DNA of 64,000 nt, from the NCBI RefSeq assembly GCF_910592395.1, contig NC_088308.1:17809501-17873500 (forward strand), in the 5' to 3' direction. The notes beneath the pieces are model-generated. The model was given only the letters and a program-made list of their open reading frames with translations. It ran no database searches and was not told the DNA's origin. The DNA comes from Lineus longissimus. Its lineage: Eukaryota > Nemertea > Pilidiophora > Heteronemertea > Lineidae. A program made the translations under genes and the position numbers. Below are positions 13,275 to 36,060 of this stretch, one piece after another; position 1 is the stretch's first letter, and every line of letters begins with the position of its first letter.

Positions 13275-14035
13275 TTTGTCGTCACTGCCAGATAATTGTC
13301 AGAAAAAAAAGGAACGACGATCGTCATAGTAGATTGTGACAACAGTGCTACATGTGTCGTGTGTATATACCGTATCTGCCAGATAATTGTCAGAAAAAGG
13401 AACGACATCATGACAATAGGGTATGACAGCAGCACAGCCAGTGTCGTCTCTACGATATAACATCACCAGTGTTGTGAGGTTGTCTCTGTCAGTTTATGTA
13501 GTCAGAATATGAGTGACTAAATATCGTCTTGTCTCCGCCAGTTGATGTCGTTAGAATTAAGTCATGACAGAAGTTTGTGTCAGCAGTGCAGTGAGGCTGT
13601 CGTCTCCGCCAGTTTATTTACTTTGAAATGTGAGGTTGTCGATTTTGCCAGTTCATTTCGTCAGAGGATATACAATGTACTGTTACATGTAACGACATTC
13701 ATGACGTCAAATTGCGTCAGCATTATTGAGAGGGTAATGTCTCTTGTTTTTTAAAACCAGAGACATTACCCTGGAGACAATTAGATGAACTCAATAGTTG
13801 TTCCAGTAGTCGCGAGGATGTTGTCTCTTTCAGCTTTTGTAGGGAGTCGCCTCTGCCAGTTTATGTCTCGAGAAGGAACTACAGTGATGAAATCTTGGAA
13901 TGCTGAATTCGTCGGTTCTTGTGAGGGGATCATCTCTGCCAGTTTAATGTCGATGGAAAAAGAAGTCATCACATAATTATCAGTATATGCTACTTTTAAT
14001 GATGTGGTGTCTGCAAGTTATTCGTCAGGGTCGCG
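13275..14035. repeat. Degenerate tandem repeat with a CTGCCAGTTTATGTCGTCAG core
   Basis: About nine diverged copies of a core like CTGCCAG-TTATGTCGTCAGAA occur near 13284, 13374, 13484, 13534, 13604, 13643, 13852, 13934 and 14008. The first two belong to a larger ~85-90-bp unit that includes CATAGTA(A/G)ATTGTGACA and GAACGAC. Spacing is irregular, so the array is old. Open frames across it are not conserved between copies. Confidence 0.6.
13731..13772. repeat. Perfect 14-bp hairpin
   Basis: Arms AGGGTAATGTCTCT (13731-13744) and AGAGACATTACCCT (13759-13772) are exact complements with a 14-nt loop. It sits inside the degenerate tandem repeat; there is no U-tract or gene end to suggest a terminator. 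Confidence 0.7.
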
Positions 14036-15057
14036 TCGTCGTCAGGGAAGATTGTACTATTCGATGTTTTTTGTTGTCTCTGCACTTTTATACCGCAGAG
14101 ACGATGTCACAACCAGGCAACGTACAGGTAGTTAATCCCAACCAGTAATGCACAAAAGACACCACAGCCAGTGTCACAAGTCACAACCTGTCTCCATCTC
14201 AGACTGGCTTAGTTCAGACGATTACATTCGATAATGAATCGTGGGTTTGATTCGATTGCGATTACAGTAGCCTCCTCCAGTGATCATCTGATATGTTAGG
14301 CAATTCTCACAGGCAGTGTTGGTTAATTCCTTTATAGATCTCCAATCCCATTACCCCTTGCATTATTACAGTATAGTCTCAGATCACAATCAGTGTTACA
14401 AAAACACTCTAAACCCAAGGACCAGTTCATAACCAATTCTGTGGATGCCATAACCAGTTGCAGTGTCACAACCAGTACCGGGTACACTGATGGTACTACC
14501 GGGTACACTAATGGTACTAGATAAAAGCGTATTCCCCCTTCTGTAAACATGGGCAATGATATGCATCTCAAGACGGTCCTGCCATGTACACCTCTTGGTA
14601 AAGCTAGTATATAGCCATTCCCACTTGGGGCATTTTGCCATATGCAGATCAGGACAAGACTATGGAGTCCCTCTACCTTTGAATTCAGATGTATATACAC
14701 CATCTTGAATACCACAATGTGCGTACCCAAGGTGGGGCATACAATTCTTCAGATAACTGGGTATGACACTGTCCCATTCCAGTTTGCAGGACACACCAAG
14801 GATTAATCCACTCTGAGCAAGAAGTGTCACATCCATGTGATATTGGCACTACTCAGTAGTAAGATGCCAGAGACAAAGTCACAACCATCTCAGTGCCCTG
14901 TATTGAGTAACGTCCCAAATGTGGAGAAACTCATAAATTCTTCTGAAAAACGCACTGTAAACTGCCAGGGTTCAATTCCAAACAAGTTTTAATACAATTA
15001 ATATAAACAACTGATTACAAAAGATTCACTTAATGGAAAAATGCTTTCCAAATGATC

Positions 15058-15726
15058 TTATTCCTGTAATAATTTTGAGAGTTTTTGATTCATAGATTCC
15101 TTGACAAACTCAAACACGGATTTACTGGCTTCTCTGCACAACGCCGTACAACGCTGAAACTGTTCTTGTGTGAAGCACCCTTTAGATGTGGCTGTGATAA
15201 TATTCAAGTCTTTGTTATCAAAAGCGAATGTTACAATGGCCTTAGCTTCCTCCTCTTGATCCTTTGTAGGATCTAAATGCACCTCGTCATCAGAGTCAAT
15301 CACACAAGTCACAGCACTGAAGTAGAACTTCATGGGGATGGCAGCATCGAGAAGAGACAAACATGAAGAATTGATACAACAAGCAAGTAGTGACCCAGAG
15401 TTTTGTACTTCTTGCAGGACGACCGAGATGCTAGATCTTGGGTGAAGAGCTGCAAGTATGGCAGCCTCGCAAGTGTTCCTAATCAGTTTCTCCTGGCTTT
15501 TCTCAGAACAACCTGGCATCCCAACTTTTGGCTTGTACACAACTTCAACGGTAGCCTTATCGATCAATTCCTTACTGACCCGTACTTCTGCCGGGCCATA
15601 GACAGCTGCAAGGACAGATGTATCTCCAGTGGTGAACGTTGCTGAGCCATCGCACCTCGAAAGCAGTCCTAATTCTGTTGAGAATGCTCGCAGGACTTGC
15701 TTCTTCTCTTGATCTTCAGTTTCCAT
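15058..15726 (-). CDS. EXOSC5: Exosome complex component RRP46 (RNase PH-like subunit)
   Basis: A single 222-residue coding exon, close to the 235 residues of the human protein. It is colinear with human EXOSC5 throughout: LLSRCDGSATFTTGDTSVLA, VYGPAEVRVSKE, PKVGMPGCSEKSQEKLIRNT, LHPRSSISVVLQ, GSLLACCINSSCLSLLDA and LDPTKDQEEEA. The fold is an RNase PH core. In the animal nine-subunit exosome this subunit is a non-catalytic member of the hexameric ring that threads RNA to the associated nucleases, in nucleus and cytoplasm. I start at METEDQEKK because the bases just before it read TTTCAG/GCAAATAAAAATGG, a 3' splice site ending a 5'UTR intron. It is transcribed away from DDX5/17. No lesions seen. 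Confidence 0.95.
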   Translation of the reverse strand: METEDQEKKQVLRAFSTELGLLSRCDGSATFTTGDTSVLAAVYGPAEVRVSKELIDKATVEVVYKPKVGMPGCSEKSQEKLIRNTCEAAILAALHPRSSISVVLQEVQNSGSLLACCINSSCLSLLDAAIPMKFYFSAVTCVIDSDDEVHLDPTKDQEEEAKAIVTFAFDNKDLNIITATSKGCFTQEQFQRCTALCREASKSVFEFVKESMNQKLSKLLQE

Positions 15727-17700
15727 TTTTATTTGCCTGAAATACACAAGAACCTTGGTTTACAAAGTTGGTGTCTGTGCTTGATCACTGCAAAGGGTCA
15801 ACAGGCAGAGAAAAATCATGAGGAGTCTTTCCTGAACGAATGATTTCAATTTCTTTTGCAAGAACAAAAATGACCATCTTGTTATGGTACGACTTCATTC
15901 CCCTCCCCCCCTCCCCGAGTGATGATGTCACGGCAGGCGGCTGGCATGAATTAGGAATGCCGCAGTTTTTGAATGACACATTTTTATACAACTCTTAAGT
16001 GTCGTGTATCATGTATTATTTATTAAGTTAGTCCGGTGAGCTATAGCCCGAGCCGCGAACAGCTCCGATCACCCGGCCGGATCTTATCCCAGTTTCTCCG
16101 AAGCATTAAGCGACTCGGAGTGTTACTCCCCCTGGATAGGATGCTGGTCTCTATCACATCATGTTAACTTCCCAGGCAAGCCTGGTACCCATTTACTCCT
16201 GGGTGGAGCAAAGCAAGTAGAGTTAAGTGCCTTGCCCAAGGACACAAAGATGAAATGTCAAGTCGCACCCCAACAGTACACCAGTCTACGGAAATGCAGA
16301 TAGTCAGTGTTGCACACCATTGGCAAAGGCATGAGGGAGAGGGGGGGGGGTACAAGGTTGGGATGTGATGATTGACTGGTGCATATCATGATATCAGTCT
16401 AAAAGATGAATAATGAAGCAGCCACGACAATTCATTATGCAGACGACACTGGCGTTAGACGAAATACTCATTTTTACAAAATATCTTACATCTTCTTTGC
16501 CGTAAGGTTTATAAAAGACCGTTCACAGTAACACTCAAAGCACGTGCAGGGCACATGCTTCAGAGGGGTCGAGGGGTCGAGGCCGTTTACTAATTGATTC
16601 GACCGTTTTACCTCATTATCTGTCTGCGTGAGTAGTATAGTTCCCAAAGAAAGTCTCAGAATGAGCAAATTATTTTACTAGTTTCTATATAATATTGATA
16701 AAATCTAAAACAAGTAAATATGTTGTGAATTGCTGTCTTTATTAAGGCATTTATTCAGCTAATGAAAATATATTTAGAAATTCAATGAGCTCACGACCGA
16801 ATCACTAATTGCATATGCACCCCGTGCCCAATGACGAAATACCAACAACTTCGAATGGAGTACCCGTGCATTCATGGTACATAGGTACGACATTTAATAG
16901 ACGACAGTATCCTTCCTCTTTGTGCCCGGCTTCCATCTTTTCCGGACCAGAAACTGTGAACTGAAAGAAATTTATCAAACTATCGTAAGATAATGCCGAA
17001 TTAATTTTTTTCAACGTCTCTTAGAAGCAAGAAGTTTGAATCTAACAGCTCAAGAAGTCGGAGAGAAAATTTAGGCTACAACCTCCATCGTAAAATGAGT
17101 TTTTTACCCCTTTAAAATATGACCGTCCATCCATGCATGCGTCATCATTCTATCATCAGTGCGTGCGTCTCACCTCGTGACCTGGCTTCGAAATGTAACA
17201 TGTACAATGATGTATAGGTCTTCGCCCTAGGCATGGCCATTTTCATTATCTAGCCACTCCCACGAATTTCTGATTCAGGACTCCTCTTCTGCATGTCATG
17301 GATTCGAAACAGTGGGAATTAGCGGATAGTACCTTCCTATGGTAATGGTACAGTGAGTTACTCGCTCTCCTGTGGACAATGAATAAGGCCTAGGCCTACA
17401 CTACAGTACATCTAGGCCTACAGTACATCTAGGCCTACATGTTTGCGGTCTAATTGTATCGCCACTTCTGGCAGTGTTATAACGTCATGTCTTGACTATA
17501 ATTCCCATTTTAAAGTGGCGATCTTTGCACGCAATCTTCTCACAGTCGCATGTGGCGATACAATATCGCGCGACATTTCCTGACCGTCCTTGCCTTTTGT
17601 GCTGCCTCCATTGCTTGCATTGCATACTATCGTATGAATGATTAAAACAGTATGGTATTTGAAATTCACTTTATATCTTTTCAGCGAAAGAGACTCGAGT
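15727..17700. promoter_or_regulatory. Intergenic region between divergent EXOSC5 and DDX5/17
   Basis: The two start codons face away from each other about 2 kb apart, so both promoters should lie here. Both genes appear to have a 5'UTR intron: acceptor TTTCAG just before the EXOSC5 ATG, and TTTTCAG at about 17677-17683 before the DDX5/17 ATG. I could not locate first exons or a TATA box. The region also holds a SINE-tail-like repeat at 16018-16330, and GGCCTACA repeats near 17390-17440. Confidence 0.4.
16018..16330. mobile_element. Dispersed SINE-tail-like repeat fragment
   Basis: Contains the words CCTGGATAGGATGCTGGTC, GGTACCCATTTACTCCTGGG and AAGTGCCTTGCCCAAGGACA. I recognise these as a conserved segment shared by many short interspersed repeats in marine animals. 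No polymerase III A/B box head is clear, so this is probably a partial copy. Recognition is from memory of the motif, not a search. Confidence 0.55.
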
Positions 17701-27950
<10,250 letters not shown>

Positions 27951-30269
27951 CATTCACATCTTTGGGCTGACAGTTTACTTAGTTAATAGTCCGATGGATG
28001 TTGTTAGCCGTTACTTTCCGTTTCCTATGAATGAGCCAGAGCTATTTAGTGTGGTGTCATTCATTGATTGATGGATAGGTTCAGGTCTTCGTCATCTGAG
28101 CCAGTGACATTGTCGGATGTTGTGGCTTTCTAGTTCATGTACCGAGAACTGTCGTTGGACTGAAATAGGGCAAGAGGAAATGGCCCCAAACGAGGATTAT
28201 TTTTATTCCAAATCCAAGACAGTTTGTGTTATTCCAAGACAGTTTGCTGATGACGTGGTGTTCAGGTTTTTAGCACTTTCATATTTTACTAGGACTACTA
28301 CACAGTTTTAATTTTTTTCACATTTTATCTAAGCTGTAATGATAGGTCTAAACATCTGTAACTTTTGTTGTGGACTTCAGTTCAATACCGAAAAAATTAT
28401 GAATCTGTGCCTACAAATAGAGAGGACTTTATTAAAAGCTTCTTGGCTCTTCACTGTAGTAAGTAGCTAAAATTGATAATTCGGGATAGGCCAGCTTCAT
28501 TGCTTCTATATGTAGAACATATTGTGTTGGGGGTACAGAGTGTTTGATATCGAATCTAAGCTGGTCCGTGGGTAATCATGTTCAATGTCGCCAGGTGCAT
28601 TCATTTGTTGTACTGGGTCGGTCATTTGATTTAGAATCAATCGGCTGTTGTTATTTGACTTTTGGAGGTCTGTAATAAATCTGTAAGATGGAAATTCTAT
28701 TTCATTTAGGTGCTTGTGTAATCTTAAGAAGCTCATTAATAGCTTATGATGAAATTAGCCCCATATAATTTATTTCTCATGTTTGTATAATCACCGTGGA
28801 GAAAAAGCACCTATTTCCTGTGGGCATTCATCGGTTTAAGATCGTATTTACCATTTTTGATGTGTAATAGTGATATGACTAAATATAACATTGCTTGGAA
28901 ATTCCGACTCGAACCAAGGAATGCCCTCTTAACAAATTTGGTGCTGATTCTCCAGGGTGATCATGATCAAATCCAGTCAAATCTCCAGGCAGGTAGGTAG
29001 CTTTCATACCCTCAGCAGCTGCCTTTGTCTCTGTACCTGTGTACCCGACTACTGCCTGGTCCATTATTTCCCATTGGTCTCCACTTGGAGAGGGTAACTG
29101 CCCTCTTAATTTTTTTTGATATGGAGGTCATTGTAATCCTGTTTGCATGTTGCACCCCTTATGATGCACAACATTCCCATCATGGCTGGTGTTGCTGGAT
29201 GTCTGGCTGAATACTTTCAACATACGATTGAAGATGCAGAATAAGCTGTATTGTCAATCGGACATACCAAGTTGAGAAGATCACTTGGAATAAGTCGACC
29301 ACTCTATGTGGCTTGTGCCTGTTGTGAAGTTGTTTTATGGTGAAACTTGTTGGTAGTTGTCAGCCAGCCCAAGCCATGCCATGCCCTTGTGTCAGCGTCG
29401 TGACCCAAGGCAGCTCAAGTGCTACCCTAGAGGCATTTCTCAGATTGGTAGCCGTTGCCAATGACTGGTGGGCAAGTGAATACCCGACTTGCCAGTACTT
29501 TAAAATATATTTCTGCTCAGACATGTTACCTGTCCCAATTCGCTCTTCCAACAGACTTCGGTGGCTAAACATGCAGTGATTTGTTTTCAGCTGCCACCTG
29601 GTTATAACACACTACTCCAGGAAAAGGCTGGTGAAAGTCCTCCATGTTGTGGTGGACAGAATGCCACTTGCCTGCCAATCTATTTGTGTGTTATACGGGC
29701 CACCCCTGGTATTTTCTGTTGGAAGAGATTTTCTACGACTCCGAATGATTGCTAATTCGCCCAAGTACCTTGTGCCCGTGAGTCTTGCAAAGTGGAATGG
29801 AGATACGTTTTCAGACTGAGCAAAGGGCACAATTACTTTCTCACTCAAAAATGCTTCAAGCACAGGTTTCAGTGGCTTTTGTTCCCTGATCCGGTGGTTT
29901 CCTTAATGGCTACTCCTTGGGGGATGTTCAATACTTGAAATTTTTCTCTTGTTTTCAACGCAGAAGTCTTTCCTAATAACTGATGCAACAGTGCATCTTT
30001 AAATGCCGACCCGATTTTTTTTGGAATTATTTTGGCGATGTGCTGAAATTGCAGCTTTGAGCTTTCCCAATCGAGTAGCCATTGGATAACTGTAAAAAAT
30101 GTGATTCTCCAATCAGTCCTTGAGACTTCACTTTCACAATAGGCTATCGCCGGTCAACAACGTTCCCTCACCTTACATGTGCATGCATGTTCCTTCTCAA
30201 AATGCTTTGAGTAAATCGGACTGGGGTTTTCAATTGTCAATGACCCTGTTGTCTACCATTTGGTTACAG
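27951..30269 (+). other. 3'UTR of the long helicase isoform and intron to the alternative last exon
   Basis: After the stop at 27950, ATTAAA at 28431-28436 is a candidate polyadenylation signal for the long form. The remainder to 30269 shows no further coding exon and serves as intron for transcripts that use the exon at 30270. Confidence 0.45.
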
Positions 30270-30409
30270 GGTGGAAAAGCAAGAAGTTCAGCAGCAGCTA
30301 TGGTGGTGGCGCCCGCAGTAATGGCTACAGCAACGGTGGTTCGTCGGGCTATCAACAGAATGGTACAGCTACAAGCAGTGGAGGTGGAGGAAGTTGGGGC
30401 AGCTACTAG
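30270..30409 (+). CDS. DDX5: Alternative terminal exon of the DDX5/17 helicase gene
   Basis: Behind the acceptor TTGGTTACAG, this 140-nt stretch continues exon 11 (ending GGCAAAG, phase 1) in frame. It encodes 46 residues: GWKSKKFSSSYGGGARSNGY, then NGGSSGYQQNG and a tail ending GGGGSWGSY before TAG. The composition, Gly/Ser/Tyr with RS and no RGG, fits a helicase C-terminus. Splicing 26592 to 30270 gives a 553-residue protein that skips the 290-residue RGG/Q/P-rich tail. AATAAA at 31085-31090 is a suitable polyadenylation signal. The exon could also be the ancestral last exon, with the long exon the alternative. RNA is needed to know which is major. Confidence 0.75.
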
Positions 30410-33057
30410 GAAATGAAAATGCGGACGAGAAATTCTGATTTGATACGAAGCCTACTTGACATACTTGAGTACTCTTTTTAAGAACATTGAAGTTTACTAC
30501 TTCAGTAGCTGGATAGAAGACGATAAACTGTGATTTAAAGTGTAGCAATGCATTTAGAGATGCCCCTCGGAAATATGTTGTTCTTGTGTTAATTCCATTG
30601 TGTGAGGTCTGTTATTTATGGATGTGTACAATGGATACCCTGATCGAATTGATTCACCTTGCTCAAGTTAATGGAAATCGGTTTCCGATGTGTTACTTGG
30701 ATGATTAAACTTGTTTTTGTCTTTCCTTGTGCACATGGGCAAGGGGTAAATCTCTTTTCCTGAACTCTCCACTCCATTCATTTATATTATCCATGTCAAC
30801 ATTTTGGATTTATCCATTCATCTTTTACATATGTGTACACACGGACTGCAAGACCTCAAAATTTTGGTGGTTCACTGCCTCAATTTTCCCATTACACGTA
30901 CTAGCACGAACTGTATCACAAGCTATGATGTAATTTGTGTTGATTGCATACGTGGTGTTCTGCTATCTGATGTCATTAATATGTGGTGGCTTTTTATTGT
31001 GCTGATTGTGAAGCAATATCCTTTTCTTTTGAACAAGTTTGGAAGCCTGGGAACAAAAACTGACTGGTCTTCCTTTTATAGTGTAATAAAATAAAAAAAG
31101 GGCTTCAAATTTTATCAATGCGGTATTCTCAGTGAATTTTATTGTACAAGACTTAATAATATTACTGAAGCTAACATTTAAGCAGGGTTGATGTGAGAAA
31201 AGAAGACATTCTGTCTGGTTAAAATCTTTCCTTATAAAGGGTGTCCTGTAGAGAATGCTTCATCAAGTTCTCGTAATTGTAGAATGCTGCATAAAAGTTG
31301 TTGTAATTGCTGCAGTCTTGTGATTGGCGTTGCGGCATAATTAGGGTAACTGCAATAGCGTCCTCCTGTCTGCTCATTTGTGCTTCTACAGCCAGCTTAT
31401 TTAAGTCGTAATTTTAACAGTTCAGTAATAAACAGTTCACATTGTATAAATCTTGTGTTCAGTTGATCATTGAGAACCACATTGCAACAGATTCCAGTAA
31501 CACTCCTTGATCGCAGGTCTTCCAGGTTCTGATTTGAGGTGTCGTTACTTGGGCGAATTGTCGTCTTGATTCAATTACTTTCCTGTACGGCGGTGAGCCC
31601 GCTGCAATGATGGTACTATTTTCCATTTCCCCAGTCACGTGCATTGTGTTTTTGAAATCGGCAGAAATGGGCGTGGATGATTTAATTACATTGTGTTGTT
31701 GAAATTGGCAGAATTGGGCGTGTATGATTGAATCGCCATTTCCCAAGAACTTGCATTGAAACGGGGCCTTGTGACTAAAAATTCTCACTTGCCTGACACA
31801 GCAGGAACTGAAAGGTACATGTACATGTGTGCCTACTTTGGTTTGAACTGGTCAGTGCGTCCCATTCTTCCCTCCTTCAAAGTCCTGACCAAAATGCCTC
31901 CGATTGTTGGTACTCGGGGCAATGGAGAGATGGACACCGATACTATTGCCAAGTTTGCGTCTCCCATTTTTCTTCACTCGCTTTGCTGATTGTTGATTGT
32001 GTGGGGTTCAAGCGAGCCTGATTTGTCAGATATTGAGTCCTCGGTATTGGAAACTGAGTTTACTATAGAAGTGAATACGTTATTGGAAACGGAGTTTACA
32101 ATAGGAGGAGCTCCCTTTGGCGTCGTGTCTTCGGAGACTGCCACGGCCGATGAGGAATTGGTTCGCAAGTTTTATCATGAAAAAGGTCAAGGCCACGAAG
32201 GCCAAGGTCTAACACAATTGTCGAGAAATTTCTTCACAAATCTCCCGAAATCTGGTCTAGTTCATCACTGATTAACGTCTGTGTTTGTGTATTATGTAAG
32301 TAAATATGTCTAGGAACACGACTGTAATAAAGTTGTTAGTTGTTTCACTCTACCCGATGGCAGAACCATACAAACATGCTAATCATCCAACAACATGATG
32401 AATTGAATGACGAACAATATCATGATATCAATCGATACTGATATAGCTATGGTGATGATGTCCAAGAAGAAGACCAACGAGTCCAAGGTCAAGGCCAAGG
32501 CATCACATCAATCATCATCATGTGACCAGGGATAATCAACATTTCAGGGCCTACATAGGCCTAGGCCTACTACGTTAATTCATTTACTATGAGTATGATG
32601 GCTAAACTTTAGAATCCCCGATCGGAAATGAAGTAGTTTGATCGCATTCAACTATAAATCCATTGAACAGTGGTGCTTGGTTAGTCAACCGATGACCTTT
32701 TTTTGGGGTGTGATCGGGGATTCTAAACTCGTTCCGAGTATGATTAATAAGATTATGAATACTTGAAGGGGTACGCCGTTCGTAATTACTTGTGGTCCAG
32801 TTAATAAATGGAAATCCATGAATACACAATCCCGTAGTCCAGTTATTGTGAATACGAATTTGTTTAAACTCTGTATTTATAGTATTTGTAGGCCTATATC
32901 AGTCTACTCAACGACAATGTTGAAATTGATATTTAGTACGTATCTCTGCAATTGGACATTTGCAAGCAAGTAATTTGTTTTGTAAGGCAGTGAAAGAGTT
33001 AAAGGATTTCTCTCCTTTCAGTTGCTCGTGACGCCTCGGCTAGAAAAAAAGGATAAG
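30410..33057. other. 3' flank of the helicase gene and upstream region of the CARHSP1-like gene
   Basis: Holds AATAAA at 31085-31090. Two local duplications are visible: a ~45-bp tandem pair at about 31643-31733 around ATTGTGTT-TTGAAAT-GGCAGAA, and repeated TATTGGAAAC-GAGTTTAC near 32044-32100. A foldback element lies at 32608-32727. Before 33024 the sequence TCTCCTTTCAG is an acceptor that implies a 5'UTR intron for the next gene. No other gene supported. Confidence 0.45.
32608..32727. repeat. Inverted repeat with 16-bp arms
   Basis: TTTAGAATCCCCGATC at 32608-32623 and its exact complement at 32712-32727 enclose 88 bp. GAGTATGAT words flank both sides. Probably a small foldback MITE remnant. 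Confidence 0.65.
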
Positions 33058-34125
33058 ATGTCTGACGGTGAACCTGCACAAGCACCTCACCCTTCTCCTC
33101 TTCATAATGTGGCTGATCCGAATCCTAATCATCATCCCCCTCATGGACCTGTGTCGCCAATCTCGCCAACTGTATTGAAGTCCTTCCTTATCCCCAGTCC
33201 AGTAACTACTCGAAGAACAAGAACACAGTCACAGTGAGTAAATACAGTACAATAATAATGTGATGGAGACCCCTTTTGGTTATCCAAGGCAATCCTTTCT
33301 ATTATGTAATGAACTCCATTAAACTTTTTAAAGATTAAGTTCATAATACAAAATTTTTTATTGCCTTTTGGTTGAATTGGTTTTATAAAGTTCACACATT
33401 CTTTTCGTCTTTACAACAATTTTTAAGCAACATGATGATTTCAAGTTTACGGGTACATCATAGTTGACCCAACATTTGGAAATCTAAATAAATTTCTTCA
33501 TATGTACATTATTCCAGATCTCAAAGGGCAGCCGAAGGACCTCACTACAAAGGCCATGTGGTGGACTTTTGTCGGAATAAAGGCCATGGTTTTGTCACTC
33601 CTGATGATCCAAAAGAGCGACTGATTCAAGAAAAATTATTTGTCCACGTGTCCGAGTAAGTAAAACTAAAAGTGTACTAACAATGTGTAAAATGAACGTG
33701 ATTCAATGTTTCTTCAAAATGATTTGTAAGCTTTGAAACAAATATGGCGGCTCTTGATGCCAAATTATGATGAAGCCTCAATATTTGAAAAAGACAAAGT
33801 TTGGATGGTGAAATTGATAATCCCCTCCGCAGAAAAAAAAGTCAGCTTTAACCTCTTTTGGAATGCTCCCAACTAATTTGCCTGTAACCTGTTAGCATGT
33901 TTTTTAAAAATGATAGTGACCCTTATAGTCAAATTCTGAAATCTACAATTCCTCATGCAATTATTTTTGTCTTCCAGTATTGATGGGGATTTCATACCAG
34001 AAGCAGGAGATCTTATAGAATACAAGAAATGTCTCATACCTCCGAAAAATGACAAGTATCAGGCTGTACATTTGCGAATCCTATCAAGCAGTGCTCACCA
34101 GCGTTGGGATTCGCCCTCCAAATAA
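33058..34125 (+). CDS. CARHSP1: Calcium-regulated heat-stable protein 1-like cold-shock domain protein
   Basis: Exons 33058-33233, 33518-33655 and 33978-34125 join in frame to 153 residues (human CARHSP1 is 147). The N-terminus is proline/histidine-rich and disordered. The phospho-site region PSPVTTRRTRTQS corresponds to PSPLPTRRTRT of the human protein. A single cold-shock domain follows, with RNP1-like KGHGFVTP and RNP2-like LFVHVSD. The C-terminal half shows IDGDFIPEAGDLIEYK and CLIPPKNDKYQAV, diagnostic of the CARHSP1/CSDC2 pair. These proteins bind single-stranded nucleic acid, stabilise certain mRNAs in the cytoplasm and are regulated by phosphorylation. I start at MSDGEP because an acceptor (TTTCAG at about 33016-33021) lies in the 5'UTR just upstream. 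CSDC2 is an alternative name; one ancestral invertebrate gene is likely. Confidence 0.93.
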
Positions 34126-35873
34126 GAAACAGTTGTGTGAGGGGCTATGACTCAACTTGACTTGTGCAAAATTTTGAAAGTTCTGTGAACTTTATGACAT
34201 GAATTATTGATGACGTAAGATTTAGCATTTTACGAGGTTTCGTTATGAAATGCCATTGATTGTTCTACCTCTGTCTGTTGAAACTACATTTAAGGGCAGA
34301 GATTCTGTTAAACCATAGATATTTCACATAAACCATACAGAGACCTAGAGCCACTGATACACCTGACCTTTTTTGGTATAGTGTCGTGATTTGACACCAA
34401 TTCACCCAAGACATAAAATTGTAAATTGCCTGTAGTTCACCTTTTAAAATTGTCTTGAGGTCACCTCATTTTGATGAAAATTATCACTAGTTAAATAACT
34501 TTCTATAAAAAGTATTGACAGGTATTCAACACTTCTAATTGTTCTAAAGAAAGGTTAAAAAAATAGTTACTCAGATTCTATTTTTGACCCCAAATTAGTG
34601 GTGCCCCCCTACCTGAGTTGAGGTGTAACAAGATTTACATTGACCAGTGCATTAACTATTATTTCATATGATAGACATATTATTTTCTGTGGTCAAGAAG
34701 TCTTGACATAAAGCGTGCTGTCTGAGAAATATTTGTTAAAGAAAGAGTGATTTGTGCCATGATTGCAGAGCTGCCGAAATTGTTTTAGAATTTCCTATTT
34801 CTGTTTACCTGATTTTCCTTGTACTGTATATTTTTTAAACTTGGAGGAGTAAGTTTGCGTCGTTTTGGAGTACTGAAGAAAGAGTTGGCCTGATGTGGCC
34901 GGTAAAGTATAGTATCTCCCTTGTAGAACTTTTACTGTGTGTTCAAGAAGAGGCCTTGCGAGAAGTTCCCTACAGATTCTCTTTGATGTTGCTGTCTTCA
35001 CCACACTAAGTGTCATCCAAAAATACCTTTTGTGCAGTCAGCACGTTTATTAAGAAAAACACGTTTTCCACAATGGCTGCATAGAATGTTAATCTTTAGA
35101 GTGAAATTGATGTTGTTGACTGTTGATTTGTGCAGTACCTGTTCTGTTATCAAAGTTAATATGGGCTTCCATCATAATGGAACGTGTGTTTAGGAACAGG
35201 GAGGATTTAACTTCTTGGTTTAAACCTCATGACAACGTGTTGAAAAAGTATATTATCCAAGAACAGATCATGAGTGTGTTCGTTTATATTTTGTTAAAAC
35301 AATCTTGAAGTTCAATTCAGTATTCAGCCTCGGGGTAGTGGCGAAATTTCAAATGTTTATCAAAACAATAGTGACGAGTAAATGGAGTGTCTGCATGAAA
35401 TACTAATGATAATTACCTTATTTCTCTTAATTTTATTTGAAATCATCCTTGCCTCCCCCTACTCCATGGTCATACATGTATATACGGGCAATAACTTAAA
35501 CTGATGTTACCGAGGTTTCGCATCATTCACGACTTCCACTTGACTTCAACTTTGTGAATTATAGTTCATCATCATCATATCATTACCTGCTTCGTAACCC
35601 TATTGGATTTTTGCCAGAGGTATGGAGTCCACCTATGTGTGATCTTTTACTTGCCCCAGCACAGACACTCAGGTACAAGGGACCACGGCTTTAAGTCTCA
35701 TCCGACAGACTCGAATATTTCATATGTCAAATGACATCTTGGATTCAACTGAATTCACCAACTTTTTTTGTTGAACCAATTTCTCCAGCGCAAAAATGTT
35801 TTTAATTCCGGATCAGACTTGCGCATGAGGCAGAAAAAATGAAGCGTATTCCATATTTGGACAACGACTTCAT

Positions 35874-36060
35874 TATACAGTGGAACCTCTGTTGGCGGAC
35901 ACCTCTCTATTAAGGACAACCTCTCTATTAAGGACACTAGTTTTGGTCCCCAAATTGGTTATTTCCATTCAATTTGACCTCTCTAATCAGGACACCTCTC
36001 TATTAAGGACAGAACTTGTCAGTCGCGAGGGTGTCCTTAATAGAGAGGTTCTACTGTATA
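35874..36060. mobile_element. MITE with TATACAGTRGAACCTCT ends
   Basis: The left end TATACAGTGGAACCTCT and the complement of the right end (TATACAGTAGAACCTCT) pair. The interior repeats CCTCTCTATTAAGGACA four times in both orientations. I recognise this as a widespread invertebrate element family; the superfamily is not certain. Confidence 0.8.

Larger units (their letters stand above)
12827..15057. other. Spacer between the LamG gene and EXOSC5
   Basis: Contains the degenerate tandem repeat at 13275-14035 and a hairpin at 13731-13772. The plus-strand sequence GATATAAAAG at 13101-13110 looks like a TATA box but no transcript start or exon follows it. TTTAAT at 14988-14993 reads ATTAAA on the minus strand and could end EXOSC5 transcripts. 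Confidence 0.4.

Noticed and set aside
16805-17014. Minus-strand frame with an upstream TTTCAG, possible small exon
   Set aside because: No partner exon in matching phase and no recognised motif. It could be untranslated sequence of EXOSC5 but this is not supported.
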